DNA of 34,193 nucleotides from Rickettsia typhi (lineage in GTDB: Bacteria; Pseudomonadota; Alphaproteobacteria; Rickettsiales; Deianiraeaceae): NCBI GenBank assembly GCA_945876965.1, contig CAMCQG010000013.1, forward strand, positions 1 through 34,193, given 5' to 3'. The position numbers and the translations under genes were made by a program. Under the pieces are notes generated by a model, which worked only from the letters and a program-made list of their open reading frames with translations, ran no database searches and had not been told where the DNA came from. Shown piece by piece: positions 23,555-31,848 of the stretch (positions within the stretch are counted from its first letter, which is position 1; the number at the start of each line of letters is the position of its first letter).

Positions 23555-24307
23555 ATGCAAAATACAGATAAAAACTCTACAATAATTGTAATTCCGGCAA
23601 GAATGGCTTCAACTAGGTTGCCAAATAAACCACTTGCTGATATAAATGGAAAACCAATGATTGTGCATGTTTTGAATAATGCAAAAAAAGCCGATATTGG
23701 CAGAGTTGTTGTTGCAACGGATAACGAAGAAATTGCAAAAATTATAAAAAATAATGGCGGAGAAGCATTTATGACTCCAAGTAATTTATCGTCTGGAACA
23801 TTGAGAGTTGGTAATGCGCTTGAACAAATAACTGAGAAATACGATTTTGTAATCAATTTGCAGGGTGATATGCCAAATATTCAGCCCGATGTAATTCATT
23901 TGATAAAAGATGGGCTAATCGAATACAAAAATGCAGATATTATGACCGCTGTTTATGAGCTTGATAAGTCTAATAATGATATAAAAAAAACCAATGTTGT
24001 TAAGGCTGTTTTATGCAAAAATGACCAATTTAATGCCCATAAAACGCTTTATTTTTCTCGTAGCGTTGTTCCATTTAATGCATCGGTTTATTATGCTCAT
24101 ATTGGAATTTATGGCTTTAGATATGATGCATTGCAAAAATTTTTATCTTTGCCAGAATCACAACTTGAACAATTTGAAAGTTTAGAACAATTAAAGGCAT
24201 TAGAACACGGCATGTCAATTTATTCTTGTATCTCTAAATATTTGCCCGTTAGCGTTGATGTGCCCGAAGATCTTGAAAATGCCAGAAAAATTATGGCTTG
24301 GAGTTAA
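23555..24307 (+). CDS. kdsB: 3-deoxy-manno-octulosonate cytidylyltransferase KdsB
   Basis: Activates Kdo with CTP to give CMP-Kdo for LPS inner-core synthesis in the cytoplasm. From the ATG at 23555 it has 250 residues, the family's usual length; a longer frame from 23495 adds an unconserved hydrophobic segment. Motifs are IVIPARMASTRLPNKPL (11-27), VVVATDNEEI, FVINLQGDMP (usual Q-G-D-E/M-P), the YFSRSVVPF segment, HIGIYGFR, and LEQFESLEQLKALEHG with SVDVPEDL near the end. It fits with waaA about 2.4 kb away. It starts 68 bp after folBK on the same strand. Confidence 0.95.
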   Translation: MQNTDKNSTIIVIPARMASTRLPNKPLADINGKPMIVHVLNNAKKADIGRVVVATDNEEIAKIIKNNGGEAFMTPSNLSSGTLRVGNALEQITEKYDFVINLQGDMPNIQPDVIHLIKDGLIEYKNADIMTAVYELDKSNNDIKKTNVVKAVLCKNDQFNAHKTLYFSRSVVPFNASVYYAHIGIYGFRYDALQKFLSLPESQLEQFESLEQLKALEHGMSIYSCISKYLPVSVDVPEDLENARKIMAWS

Positions 24308-24322
24308 TAATCTATCATAAAT

Positions 24323-25399
24323 ATGTATACAACCGCAGAACCAAATTTACATTATATTTGGCTTGGCAAAAAGCCTTCTGGCAAAGATGCTATAAAAAAT
24401 GTTGTTGACACGGTTGCAAAATTTTATGAAAATTATCAGCAATTAAACAAGGATAATAACAAAGATTTTAAACCTGGGTTTTGTAATTATTTTATTCACA
24501 CAGATAATCCAGATGCAATTAAAGAGGCTTTTGCAGAAGAAGAAGCAAATATCAATACTGAAATTAAAAAGATGGAAAAAACAAGATTAAATCATGGTAT
24601 ATTTAAAAGAAAAACAGAAACTAAACAATATGATACAGAATATTATGATTATTTATTGTATCATGGACTGATAACAAAACCTAAAGACATAAATGAGCTA
24701 AAAAAATATTTACAGAATATTAAATTTGCAAGAGATAAAATTGCTATTAAAGATATCAATAAAGATTTAGATTTTTCTAAATTTCTAAAAGACTATCCGG
24801 CGATAGATAAACAATATTGTCATTTTAAGGATAGAGAAAATCCTATGTATGCTGGTCTTTCTGATATTTTGAGATATTATATTTTATATAAAAGTGGCGG
24901 ATTATATCTTGATTTTGATGCTAAATGTGGTAGGATTGACGATCAGTTATTTGATAGAGATATTTATAATGGTAAACCTATAGTTTTACTACCAGATGGA
25001 AATGGTTTAATAATGTTAAACAAAGGTAACCCTATAATCATTGATACATTAGAAAAAAGATTAAGATTTTTTAATAAAAATCCAAGCGAAATAAATAAAG
25101 ATTCTTTTTCCTTTAATATAAAGACATCTGGTCCTCGTTTATTTACCCATGATAATAAATCTGAAGATAATATGTGTGTGAAATCTAACGGTTATTATTC
25201 TGGTTATTATGGAGGATATCATATTAGAACAGGAGATTATTCAATTTTATTCGATGCAGATGGTAATTCTTCTAGGCAACCATTTAAAACACGAGATTTA
25301 GAAAGTTTGGATAATAAAAAACCAAAAAACAAAGGTTATTTAGAATATTTAAATCTTGAAAGAACCAAAAAACCTAATGGGCAACCCAATCTACCTTAG
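24323..25399 (+). CDS. DXD-motif glycosyltransferase (Gly_transf_sug / GT32- or toxin-like)
   Basis: A 358-residue protein. It opens with [13 protein letters not shown] (8-20), the nucleotide-sugar entry motif of this GT-A group. The diagnostic block '[24 protein letters not shown]' (about 178-201) holds the S-D-x-x-R-Y helix and the DXD motif (Asp197, Asp199). Residues ~70-160 are a charged helical insertion. This pattern is shared by family 32-like glycosyltransferases and by the catalytic domain of large clostridial glucosylating toxins. It lies 15 bp after kdsB, so a role in LPS or surface glycan is possible. The absence of a signal peptide also allows a type IV-secreted host-modifying effector. 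It overlaps the convergent iscS by 26 bp. Confidence 0.78.
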   Translation: MYTTAEPNLHYIWLGKKPSGKDAIKNVVDTVAKFYENYQQLNKDNNKDFKPGFCNYFIHTDNPDAIKEAFAEEEANINTEIKKMEKTRLNHGIFKRKTETKQYDTEYYDYLLYHGLITKPKDINELKKYLQNIKFARDKIAIKDINKDLDFSKFLKDYPAIDKQYCHFKDRENPMYAGLSDILRYYILYKSGGLYLDFDAKCGRIDDQLFDRDIYNGKPIVLLPDGNGLIMLNKGNPIIIDTLEKRLRFFNKNPSEINKDSFSFNIKTSGPRLFTHDNKSEDNMCVKSNGYYSGYYGGYHIRTGDYSILFDADGNSSRQPFKTRDLESLDNKKPKNKGYLEYLNLERTKKPNGQPNLP

Positions 25400-26636
25400 A
25401 TATATCAATTCCTTCTTGAAACATTTCCCAAAGTGGAGATAAATCGCGTAATTTTATAACAGCTTTTTTTATTACATCTATTGCTATATCAATTTCTTCT
25501 TCGGTATTAAATCTGCCAATTCCAAACCTTATTGCACTATGAGCAAGTTCATCTCCAAGTCCTAAACTATGCAAAACATATGATGGTTCGAGGCTATCTG
25601 ATGTGCAGGCGGATCCTGATGAAACAGCAATATTTTTTATTGCCATCATAAGTGATTCACCTTCGATAAACGCAAAACTAAAATTGAGATTCCCTTTGTA
25701 TCGACGGTCGTAATCGCCATTCAAATAAACCTCTGGAATTTGCATAATTGCATCGTATAATTTTTTGCTTAATTTTTCAATATGAGCTTTATCTTTTTCA
25801 AAATCTTGCATACAAATTTTTGCTGCCTCACCAAAACCAGCCACCAATGGAGTAGGGGTTGTACCGCTTCTCATACCACGCTCCTGACCGCCCCCGCTTA
25901 TTAAAGGGCTTAAACGAACCCTAGGATTTTTACGAACATATAATGCCCCTACCCCCTTTGGGCCATAAATTTTATGTGCCGATATAGACATTAAATCTAT
26001 ATTTAATTTTTTCATATCAAGTGGAATTTTTCCAAAAGCTTGAGCTGCATCACTATGAAAAAACACCCCGTTTTTACGACATAAATTTCCAATTGCAATT
26101 AAATCTTGAATAACCCCAATTTCGTTATTTACCGCCATAATCGAAACTAAAATTGTGCGATCGGTTATAGCATTTTCTAGTTCTGATAAATTTACTAATC
26201 CATCTTTTTGTGGAGATAAAAAAGTAATATCAAACCCTTCTTGTTGCAAATTTCTACAAGTTTCAATCACACATTTATGTTCTGTCATAACCGTAATTAT
26301 GTGGTTTTTTGTTTCGGTTTTATAAAAATGAGCCACACCTTTTATAGCAATATTATTAGATTCTGTTGCACCGCTAGTAAAGATAATTTCACTCTCATCA
26401 CAGTTGATAACTTTTGCAATTTCAATTCGTGCTTCGTCAACTAATTCCTCTGATTTCCAGCCAAATGCATGATTTTTCGAATGAGGGTTACCATAATCAT
26501 TGGTGAAGACATCCATCATTTTTGTCAATACACGAGGGTCAACCTTTGTTGTTGCCTGATTATCTAAATAAATAACTCCATCTGTTCCGGTTTTATTATA
26601 AGTCTGGTCTGCACTCATTTTATTGCATATTTGCAT
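25374..26636 (-). CDS. iscS: Cysteine desulfurase IscS
   Basis: PLP enzyme that takes sulfur from cysteine for Fe-S clusters and thio-tRNA. The 420 residues include [12 protein letters not shown] (23-34), TSGATESNN (87-95), [13 protein letters not shown] (195-207), the PLP lysine in [10 protein letters not shown] (Lys222), [10 protein letters not shown]-like block with [12 protein letters not shown] (247-259), and the persulfide-carrying Cys344 in SSGSACTS. The C-terminus ends [20 protein letters not shown], a tail typical of group I IscS that contacts IscU. A shorter start is possible at Met7 (26618). The usual neighbours iscU, iscA and hscBA are not adjacent. Confidence 0.94.
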   Translation of the reverse strand: MQICNKMSADQTYNKTGTDGVIYLDNQATTKVDPRVLTKMMDVFTNDYGNPHSKNHAFGWKSEELVDEARIEIAKVINCDESEIIFTSGATESNNIAIKGVAHFYKTETKNHIITVMTEHKCVIETCRNLQQEGFDITFLSPQKDGLVNLSELENAITDRTILVSIMAVNNEIGVIQDLIAIGNLCRKNGVFFHSDAAQAFGKIPLDMKKLNIDLMSISAHKIYGPKGVGALYVRKNPRVRLSPLISGGGQERGMRSGTTPTPLVAGFGEAAKICMQDFEKDKAHIEKLSKKLYDAIMQIPEVYLNGDYDRRYKGNLNFSFAFIEGESLMMAIKNIAVSSGSACTSDSLEPSYVLHSLGLGDELAHSAIRFGIGRFNTEEEIDIAIDVIKKAVIKLRDLSPLWEMFQEGIDISKVDWVAH

Positions 26637-26744
26637 ATCTATTTTATCTTTTTAAATTAACTAAACATAAAAGCCAAAGTATATAAGTCAACTATTATTT
26701 TTTAGATATATGTCGAGAATACCAATAATAATTATTTTGATATT

Positions 26745-27983
26745 TTATCTGGCACACAGCAATTTTATAATTTTAGCAGAAGAGCCTTGATGTTGTTTGA
26801 TAAAATTATTAGCATTATTACCCATTATTTTTTGTTTATTTTTATCTAAACATAATTCTTCAATTTTGTTTATTAAATTATTTTTATCACATATAATTAT
26901 TGCATTCTGCATAAGCATTTCATTGCAAATTTGAGCACAAGATTCTGTGTATTCACCAATAATAATAGGCTTCGATAAGCTTGCTGGCTCAAGAGGATTG
27001 TGTCCTCCAATTTTTGGCACAAAACTACCACAAACAATTGCAATATCGCACAAATAATAAAATAACATCAGGTCCCCAATTGTGTTAACCAAAATTATAT
27101 CGTTATCGTTTTTGGGTTCATTTTCTGGATATATCGCAACAGATAAATGGCTTGTAATATTTTGAATATGTTGCAAACGATGCAAATGCCTTGGGGCAAT
27201 AATTGTAAGTAAATTTGGTATTTTTTGTTTTAATGAAACATGAATTTCTACTGCTAAATCATCTTCTTTTGGGTGCGTACTTGCAAAAATTATTACCGTT
27301 CTGTCTTGTAATATTTTTTTATATTCCGTTATCCAATCAGATATTTTATATAAATTAATAACATCATATTTTGTATGCCGCAAAAACTCTATTTTGGGTG
27401 CAAAAGTTTTCAATTTTGTTTCCATTACAATACTGCTTGTATAAATTTTTGTGCAACAATTTATGGTAAAAATAAACAATGATTTAAAATATGTAGTCCA
27501 AATTTTATAGGCTTTATCTGGAATATTTGCATTTATAATATATAGTTTTGCAATTTTGCTTGTATAATAAAATGTATTTGGCCATATTTCTGATTCCATA
27601 AAAATAGCAGATTCTGGTTGCCAAAATTTTAAGAATCGTTTAATAAAAATAGGGCAATCAGTTGGAAACATTTGATGGATTGCCTCGGGCGGGAGCTTAT
27701 TTTTTGCAATATTAATTGACGCAAAAGACGATGTTGTCACCAAAACATTTATTTTATTAAAAACCAATTCGTTTATAATCGGTAATGCCGAATTTAACTC
27801 ACCGACACTTACTGCATGCACCCAAATCAACCTATCTTTTGGTCTTAATTTGGATGAAAAACCATATCTTTCTTTTACTCTCAAAGGATTTTCTTTTTTC
27901 TTTATAATACGAATTTTCATAATAATTGGAACTATTATCAGCCCAAGATATGATAACACATTATATAGCCAAAAAAGTATCAT
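26745..27983 (-). CDS. waaA: Kdo transferase WaaA (KdtA)
   Basis: Inner-membrane glycosyltransferase that transfers Kdo from CMP-Kdo to lipid A precursor. The 412-residue protein has an N-terminal membrane anchor (about 4-26), the 'NPLRVKERYGF' motif at 32-42, and 'IWVHAVSVGELNSALPII' (53-70) with the catalytic glutamate in SVGE. It continues with LVTTSSFAS, MFPTDCP, MESEIWPN, and the C-terminal donor site segment with IIFASTHPKEDD and GGHNPLEPASLSKPII. Length is typical. With kdsB it shows that this organism makes Kdo-containing LPS, unlike Anaplasma or Ehrlichia. Confidence 0.94.
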   Translation of the reverse strand: MILFWLYNVLSYLGLIIVPIIMKIRIIKKKENPLRVKERYGFSSKLRPKDRLIWVHAVSVGELNSALPIINELVFNKINVLVTTSSFASINIAKNKLPPEAIHQMFPTDCPIFIKRFLKFWQPESAIFMESEIWPNTFYYTSKIAKLYIINANIPDKAYKIWTTYFKSLFIFTINCCTKIYTSSIVMETKLKTFAPKIEFLRHTKYDVINLYKISDWITEYKKILQDRTVIIFASTHPKEDDLAVEIHVSLKQKIPNLLTIIAPRHLHRLQHIQNITSHLSVAIYPENEPKNDNDIILVNTIGDLMLFYYLCDIAIVCGSFVPKIGGHNPLEPASLSKPIIIGEYTESCAQICNEMLMQNAIIICDKNNLINKIEELCLDKNKQKIMGNNANNFIKQHQGSSAKIIKLLCAR

Positions 27984-28099
27984 TATGCCAAATATTTAAT
28001 TTAAAATTACGATTAATTTATATATTTTAATATACAATATAAATTGACTTTTATATTAAAAAATAAAATGCTGTATATATATATTTTATAGATTTTATT

Positions 28100-29287
28100 A
28101 TGTTTATAGCAGAAAGAATAAGCTGGATCAAACAATCATGCACAATAGCAATGAGCGTAAAGGCTAAAAACTTAGCAGCAACAGGCAAAGATGTTATCGA
28201 TTTGGGCGTTGGTGAGCCAGATTTACACACCCCACAAAATATCAAACAAGGAGGCATTGATGCGATAAATAATAACAAGACAAAATATACCCTAATGAAC
28301 GGAATTGTTCCCCTTAGAGAGGCAATTTGCAAAACAACGAACAATCAACTGAATACAGATTATAAAATAAGCAATGTTTTGGTTGCCCCTGGTGCAAAAT
28401 ATACAATTTTTACAGGTTTTATGGCAACAATAAATGCTGGAGATGAAGTGATTATTCCTGCTCCATATTGGGTTTCTTATTCCGATATTGTTTCATTATT
28501 TGGCGGGGTACCAGTTATTGTGCAAACAGACCCACAAAAAAACTTTAAATTAACAGCAGAACAATTATTGGCGCATGTTACTCCAAAAACAAAATGGTTA
28601 TTGCTGAATTCTCCATCAAACCCGACTGGGGCAATTTATACCGCAAGCGAACTCAAAGAGTTATCTGATATTTTATTGCAACATAAAATTTGGCTTATGA
28701 CCGATGATATTTACGAACATTTAAGATATGATAATAGAGAATTTACAAACATGGTTGGTGTCTGCCCAGAAATGAAAAATCAAACATTGATAGTAAATGG
28801 TTTTTCAAAAGGATATTGCATGACGGGATGGAGATTAGGCTATGGAATTGCACCAGAAGAATTGATTAATGCAATGGCAAAATTGCAATCTCAGTCCACA
28901 TCAAGCGTGTGCGAAATTGCACAAGAAGCTGGCTTAACAGCCCTGACAAGACAAGATAAATCTGATATTGTCACGATGCGAGATTTATATCAAGAGCGAC
29001 GCAATATTGCCTTTGAAATGCTTAGCAAAATTAAAGGTTTAAGGCCATATCTACCAGATGGAGCATTTTATATTTTTGTGGATATAAAATCAATTCTTGG
29101 CTTAGCAAATATAAAAACTGATGAAGATTTTTGTATTTATGTTTTGGAAAACTATTTTGTATCTATCGTTCACGGAACTGCATTTGGAATGGAAGGATTT
29201 TTTAGAATATCGTTTGCAACAACAGAAGACAGGCTATGCGAGGCTATAAATAGAATAGAAAAAGCAGTTTTGAATTTGCAAAAATAG
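28100..29287 (+). CDS. aatA: Aspartate aminotransferase (class I, Ib subgroup)
   Basis: PLP-dependent transaminase exchanging aspartate/oxaloacetate and glutamate/2-oxoglutarate. The 395-residue protein has IDLGVGEPDLHTP (34-46), NNKTKYTLMNGIVPLREAI, VLVAPGAKYTIFTGFMA, PAPYWVSYSDIV, LLNSPSNPTGAIY (the N-P-T-G motif), the Tyr in MTDDIYEHL, and the PLP lysine within GFSKGYCMTGWRLGYG. Near the C-terminus FRISFATTE contains the substrate-carboxylate arginine. Length and motifs fit the Thermus/alphaproteobacterial type. It is divergent from waaA and is followed by about 200 bp without a gene. Confidence 0.94.
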   Translation: MFIAERISWIKQSCTIAMSVKAKNLAATGKDVIDLGVGEPDLHTPQNIKQGGIDAINNNKTKYTLMNGIVPLREAICKTTNNQLNTDYKISNVLVAPGAKYTIFTGFMATINAGDEVIIPAPYWVSYSDIVSLFGGVPVIVQTDPQKNFKLTAEQLLAHVTPKTKWLLLNSPSNPTGAIYTASELKELSDILLQHKIWLMTDDIYEHLRYDNREFTNMVGVCPEMKNQTLIVNGFSKGYCMTGWRLGYGIAPEELINAMAKLQSQSTSSVCEIAQEAGLTALTRQDKSDIVTMRDLYQERRNIAFEMLSKIKGLRPYLPDGAFYIFVDIKSILGLANIKTDEDFCIYVLENYFVSIVHGTAFGMEGFFRISFATTEDRLCEAINRIEKAVLNLQK

Positions 29288-29460
29288 ATATAAAATTAGA
29301 CATTTGCACAGTTTAAATGTTGATTGGAATTTGATTTTGTTTTGTTATCAAAACAGGTCAATATAGTGCTTGTAATTGTGCTAGTATAAAATGCTAAATA
29401 AGAATATATTTTCTTTTATAAGTGCAAAAATGATAAATATATACAATTAATTTACCTATA

Positions 29461-29486
29461 ATTGATATTGAAAATTTAATATCAAT
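29461..29486. terminator. Perfect hairpin between aatA and module 2
   Basis: ATTGATATT (29461-29469) and AATATCAAT (29478-29486) form a perfect 9-bp stem with an 8-base loop, followed on the plus strand by CATTATTTTATT. It lies 7 bp past the stop of gene 29494-29838 and 173 bp past aatA, so it could be a bidirectional terminator. The stem is AT-only and the T run is weak. Confidence 0.35.
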
Positions 29487-29493
29487 CATTATT

Positions 29494-29838
29494 TTATTGA
29501 TTACCCTTAAAATAATACCCAATTATAAAACCCATACCAGTACCAAGTGTTGTTGTAACAATTGGTACTATATTGGCAACATCTAAAGGCTTCATTCCAG
29601 AAGTTTGATTAAAATGGGTGGCTAAAACCCAATTATATATAAAACAAAAACAAAAACTAAAAATAATTAACCCAAAAAACCAATTTAAAAATAATGTTGT
29701 AATTTCTTTTCTATGATTGTCTTTATAGAACGGATCTTTGGTGTCAAATCCATCAACTTTTTCATCTGTTATTGAATATTCACCAACAGCATCTGCTAAT
29801 TGTTTTAATTTTAATTCTAATTCTTTAGAAAGAGCCAT
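29494..29838 (-). CDS. Module 2, second gene: two-TM protein paralogous to 18829-19188
   Basis: A 114-residue protein with a charged N-terminal half (1-45) and two membrane helices (about 48-73 and 88-110) ending in FIIGYYFKGNQ. The C-terminal half aligns with the 119-residue product at 18829-19188 (F-I-Y-N-W, K-P-L-D-V, I-I-x-Y-Y-F), whereas the N-terminal half does not. A two-TM C-terminus ending G-x-x-x-G-x-Y-Y-F is also seen in small phage and plasmid membrane proteins. It follows the helical gene 29842-30111 by 3 bp. I do not recognise a named family. Confidence 0.7.
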   Translation of the reverse strand: MALSKELELKLKQLADAVGEYSITDEKVDGFDTKDPFYKDNHRKEITTLFLNWFFGLIIFSFCFCFIYNWVLATHFNQTSGMKPLDVANIVPIVTTTLGTGMGFIIGYYFKGNQ

Positions 29839-29841
29839 TTT

Positions 29842-30111
29842 TTATTTAAATAATGTTTCTATTAGCTCTTTATATCTTGTAAATAATTCTGATGTTTTTG
29901 TAGTTAAATTTTTTATGTCTTCGTTGATACTATTTTTAATAGATTCAAGTTCATTTTTCTTATTTTCTACTTCATTAGTATCGCTTAATCCACTAATAAT
30001 AGAAGTTAAGCTTTCAGAATGATCTGATAAACTTTGTAAAGTGTTAACATTAGCCTCTATTGTTGTTTTAATATAAGTAAGCTGTGTTAAAATTTGTTTT
30101 TTCAAGCTCAT
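29842..30111 (-). CDS. Module 2, first gene: small helical protein paralogous to 19195-19446
   Basis: An 89-residue soluble protein, probably a helical hairpin broken near residues 43-48 (DTNEVE). It aligns throughout with the 83-residue product at 19195-19446. It is rich in Ser, Thr, Leu and Lys with hydrophobic residues at heptad-like spacing, so oligomerisation through a coiled coil is likely. The 101-bp stretch between its start and the 78-bp conserved block holds TTGACA (30217-30212) followed after 17 bp by CAATAT (30194-30189) as a possible promoter, and an additional TTGACTT/AAGTCAA inverted repeat (30137-30170). Function unknown. Confidence 0.7.
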   Translation of the reverse strand: MSLKKQILTQLTYIKTTIEANVNTLQSLSDHSESLTSIISGLSDTNEVENKKNELESIKNSINEDIKNLTTKTSELFTRYKELIETLFK

Positions 30112-30479
30112 ATTTTGTATAAATTTTATAAATTACTTGACTTTAAAAAAGGCTTTATAGAATAAGTCAAAACTTTTTTAGTTAAATAATATTGAAAACA
30201 TTTTATATAATTGTCAACAAAAAGATTATTTTGCTTGACAAATTATTTCCACTAATAAATCCTTATTTCTTAATGTGGAAGCAAAATTATGTCTTCATAG
30301 GCACAAATCCATTGCAATCATATTTTATTAGCTAAATCAATATTTATATTAAGAATATAATGTGTTTTTTAATTGTTAAACATTAAGCCGTGCAAGTGTC
30401 TAAAATTATTAATATAAATAATTGCAATTTATTTTTTTATTAAACAAATTTTTATTATAAAAATAATTTATATATAAAA
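30112..30479. other. 368-bp intergenic region between module 2 and secB
   Basis: No gene is seen. From left to right it holds a TTGACTT...AAGTCAA inverted repeat (30137-30170), a possible minus-strand promoter of module 2 (30189-30217), the conserved 78-bp block (30213-30290), and about 190 bp of very AT-rich DNA before secB. Short frames inside it (for example ATG at 30274, 20 codons) are not conserved in the other copy beyond the block. Confidence 0.6.
30213..30290. repeat. Conserved 78-bp noncoding block, copy 2
   Basis: Differs from copy 1 (19515-19592) at six positions only. The outer arms ATTTTGCTT and AAGCAAAAT are unchanged. The inner pair is TCCAC/GTGGA here (perfect), versus TCCAC/GCGGA with one mismatch in copy 1. 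The innermost AATAA/TTATT hairpin is kept. It lies upstream of the paralogous pair 29842-30111 / 29494-29838, as copy 1 does for its pair. Confidence 0.75.
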
Positions 30480-30926
30480 ATGACAAACGAACCAGCAGTA
30501 AATATAATAAATCAGTATTTAAAATCATTACATTTAGATAATTTCTTGTTTCCAAATCAAGCGACTTTATCGTCAACACAAAGACCGGCAATAAGTGTTG
30601 ATTTATCAGCTAATGCAAAGGCAGTGAACGAAGATAACATGTTTGAAGTGCAAATATCCGGAACTGTAAGCGCTGTGTATTCGGATAATAAAGAAAAATT
30701 ATTTGATTTATCGTTTTGTTATGGTGCTATTTTTAAAATGGTAAATGTGCCAGAGGCCGAAAAAGAAGTTTTATTGCTGGTTTATTGCCCTAGTATTTTA
30801 TTTCCATTTGTTCGCAGAATTGTATCTGATGTAACTAGCGATGCTGGGTTTCCACCTATTATGATTGATATGATAGATTTTGGTAAATTATATCAACAAA
30901 ATTTAGAAAAACGCAATTTAAATTAA
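30480..30926 (+). CDS. secB: Protein-export chaperone SecB
   Basis: Cytosolic tetrameric chaperone that keeps preproteins unfolded and hands them to SecA. The 148 residues are the normal length. The typical C-terminal block is present: LLLVYCPSILFPFVRRIVSDVT followed by AGFPPIMIDMIDFGKLYQQN, the part that forms the peptide groove and SecA contact. N-terminal INQYLKSLHLDNF matches the family's start. It is followed 7 bp later by prs on the same strand, and upstream lies the regulatory region shared with module 2. Confidence 0.94.
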   Translation: MTNEPAVNIINQYLKSLHLDNFLFPNQATLSSTQRPAISVDLSANAKAVNEDNMFEVQISGTVSAVYSDNKEKLFDLSFCYGAIFKMVNVPEAEKEVLLLVYCPSILFPFVRRIVSDVTSDAGFPPIMIDMIDFGKLYQQNLEKRNLN

Positions 30927-30933
30927 GTATTTT

Positions 30934-31848
30934 ATGCAATTTTTATTTTGTAGTGGAGCTGAATATTTAAAAATTCCAATTATCGAAAAGGGTTTTAGAT
31001 TAATTAGATCAAAAACGCAAAAATTTGCAAATGGCGAAATGGCTGTTTCAATTATAGACGAAATTGATGTTGATGAACCAGTTTGCGTAATGCAATCTGT
31101 TGCTTTGGGCAATGTTAACGATTATGTAATTGAACTTTTATTGTGCCTTGATGCATTAAAAAGGGTTGGGGTTTCTGTGATTGACATTGTTTTGCCATAT
31201 ATGCCATATGCAAGACAAGATAGACCTATGGATCATGGATATAGCGTTGGTGCAAAAGTTATGATAAATTTATTAAGCGAGTATAACCCTAGAAGTGTGA
31301 GTACAATCGATATTCATAACGATAGAATTGTTGCTTTTATGGACAATGAAATGGTAAATATTACATCTGATATTATTTTTGAAAATGATATAAAAGCTAA
31401 ATTTCCAAAAATCAAAGATAAATCTATAATTTTTGTAGCTTTAGATATTGGTGGTGCAGTTAGAGTGAGAACTTTTGCTGATTTATTTGGCACAGAATAT
31501 GCAGTTGTTGATAAACGCAGGATCAATGGAAAATCTGAAGCAATTCGTATTGTTGGTGATGTTTATGGTAAAACATGCATTATTGTTGACGATATGATAG
31601 ATAGCGGAGGAACTTTATTTCGTGGTGCAGAATTACTCACAAAAAATGGTGCAAAAGAAATATTTTGCTATATAACACACCCCGTTATTAGTAATCCTGA
31701 AAAATTTGTAACAGATTTATTAGCATCAAAAATAACTCATTTAACAGTTAGCAATACTATGAATAATATTGTTGATAATAAAAAAATTAGCTATATTAGT
31801 TGTATAAATTCAATTGTGGATAGCGTTATTAATCGTGTTAGAAGGTGA
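30934..31848 (+). CDS. prs: Ribose-phosphate pyrophosphokinase
   Basis: Makes PRPP from ribose 5-phosphate and ATP for nucleotide, histidine and tryptophan synthesis. The 304-residue protein shows the class I PRPP synthetase motifs: ANGEMAVSI (usual F-x-d-G-E), VIDIVLPYMPYARQDRPM (the Y-x-R-Q-D-R segment), the STIDIHNDRI divalent-metal site, ALDIGGAVRVRTFAD, the flexible-loop basic pair in VDKRRINGKSEA, and the PRPP loop VDDMIDSGGT. It is slightly short (usual 310-320) but all key motifs are present. It overlaps the next gene by 4 bp (GTGA). Confidence 0.93.
   Translation: MQFLFCSGAEYLKIPIIEKGFRLIRSKTQKFANGEMAVSIIDEIDVDEPVCVMQSVALGNVNDYVIELLLCLDALKRVGVSVIDIVLPYMPYARQDRPMDHGYSVGAKVMINLLSEYNPRSVSTIDIHNDRIVAFMDNEMVNITSDIIFENDIKAKFPKIKDKSIIFVALDIGGAVRVRTFADLFGTEYAVVDKRRINGKSEAIRIVGDVYGKTCIIVDDMIDSGGTLFRGAELLTKNGAKEIFCYITHPVISNPEKFVTDLLASKITHLTVSNTMNNIVDNKKISYISCINSIVDSVINRVRR

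Noticed and set aside
23407-23856. 149-codon minus-strand frame across the folBK/kdsB junction
   Set aside because: Both plus-strand genes are firmly identified and the minus-strand product shows only hydrophobic antisense composition.
19515-30290. The two 78-bp blocks as the ends of one 10.7-kb composite transposon
   Set aside because: The blocks are in direct orientation, carry no transposase, and the DNA between them holds many housekeeping genes; the paralogous gene pairs next to each copy fit module duplication better.
30274-30336. Short frame starting inside the 78-bp block (ATG at 30274), also open in copy 1 (ATG at 19576)
   Set aside because: The two peptides agree only within the block and then diverge in length and sequence, so conservation reflects the DNA element, not a peptide.
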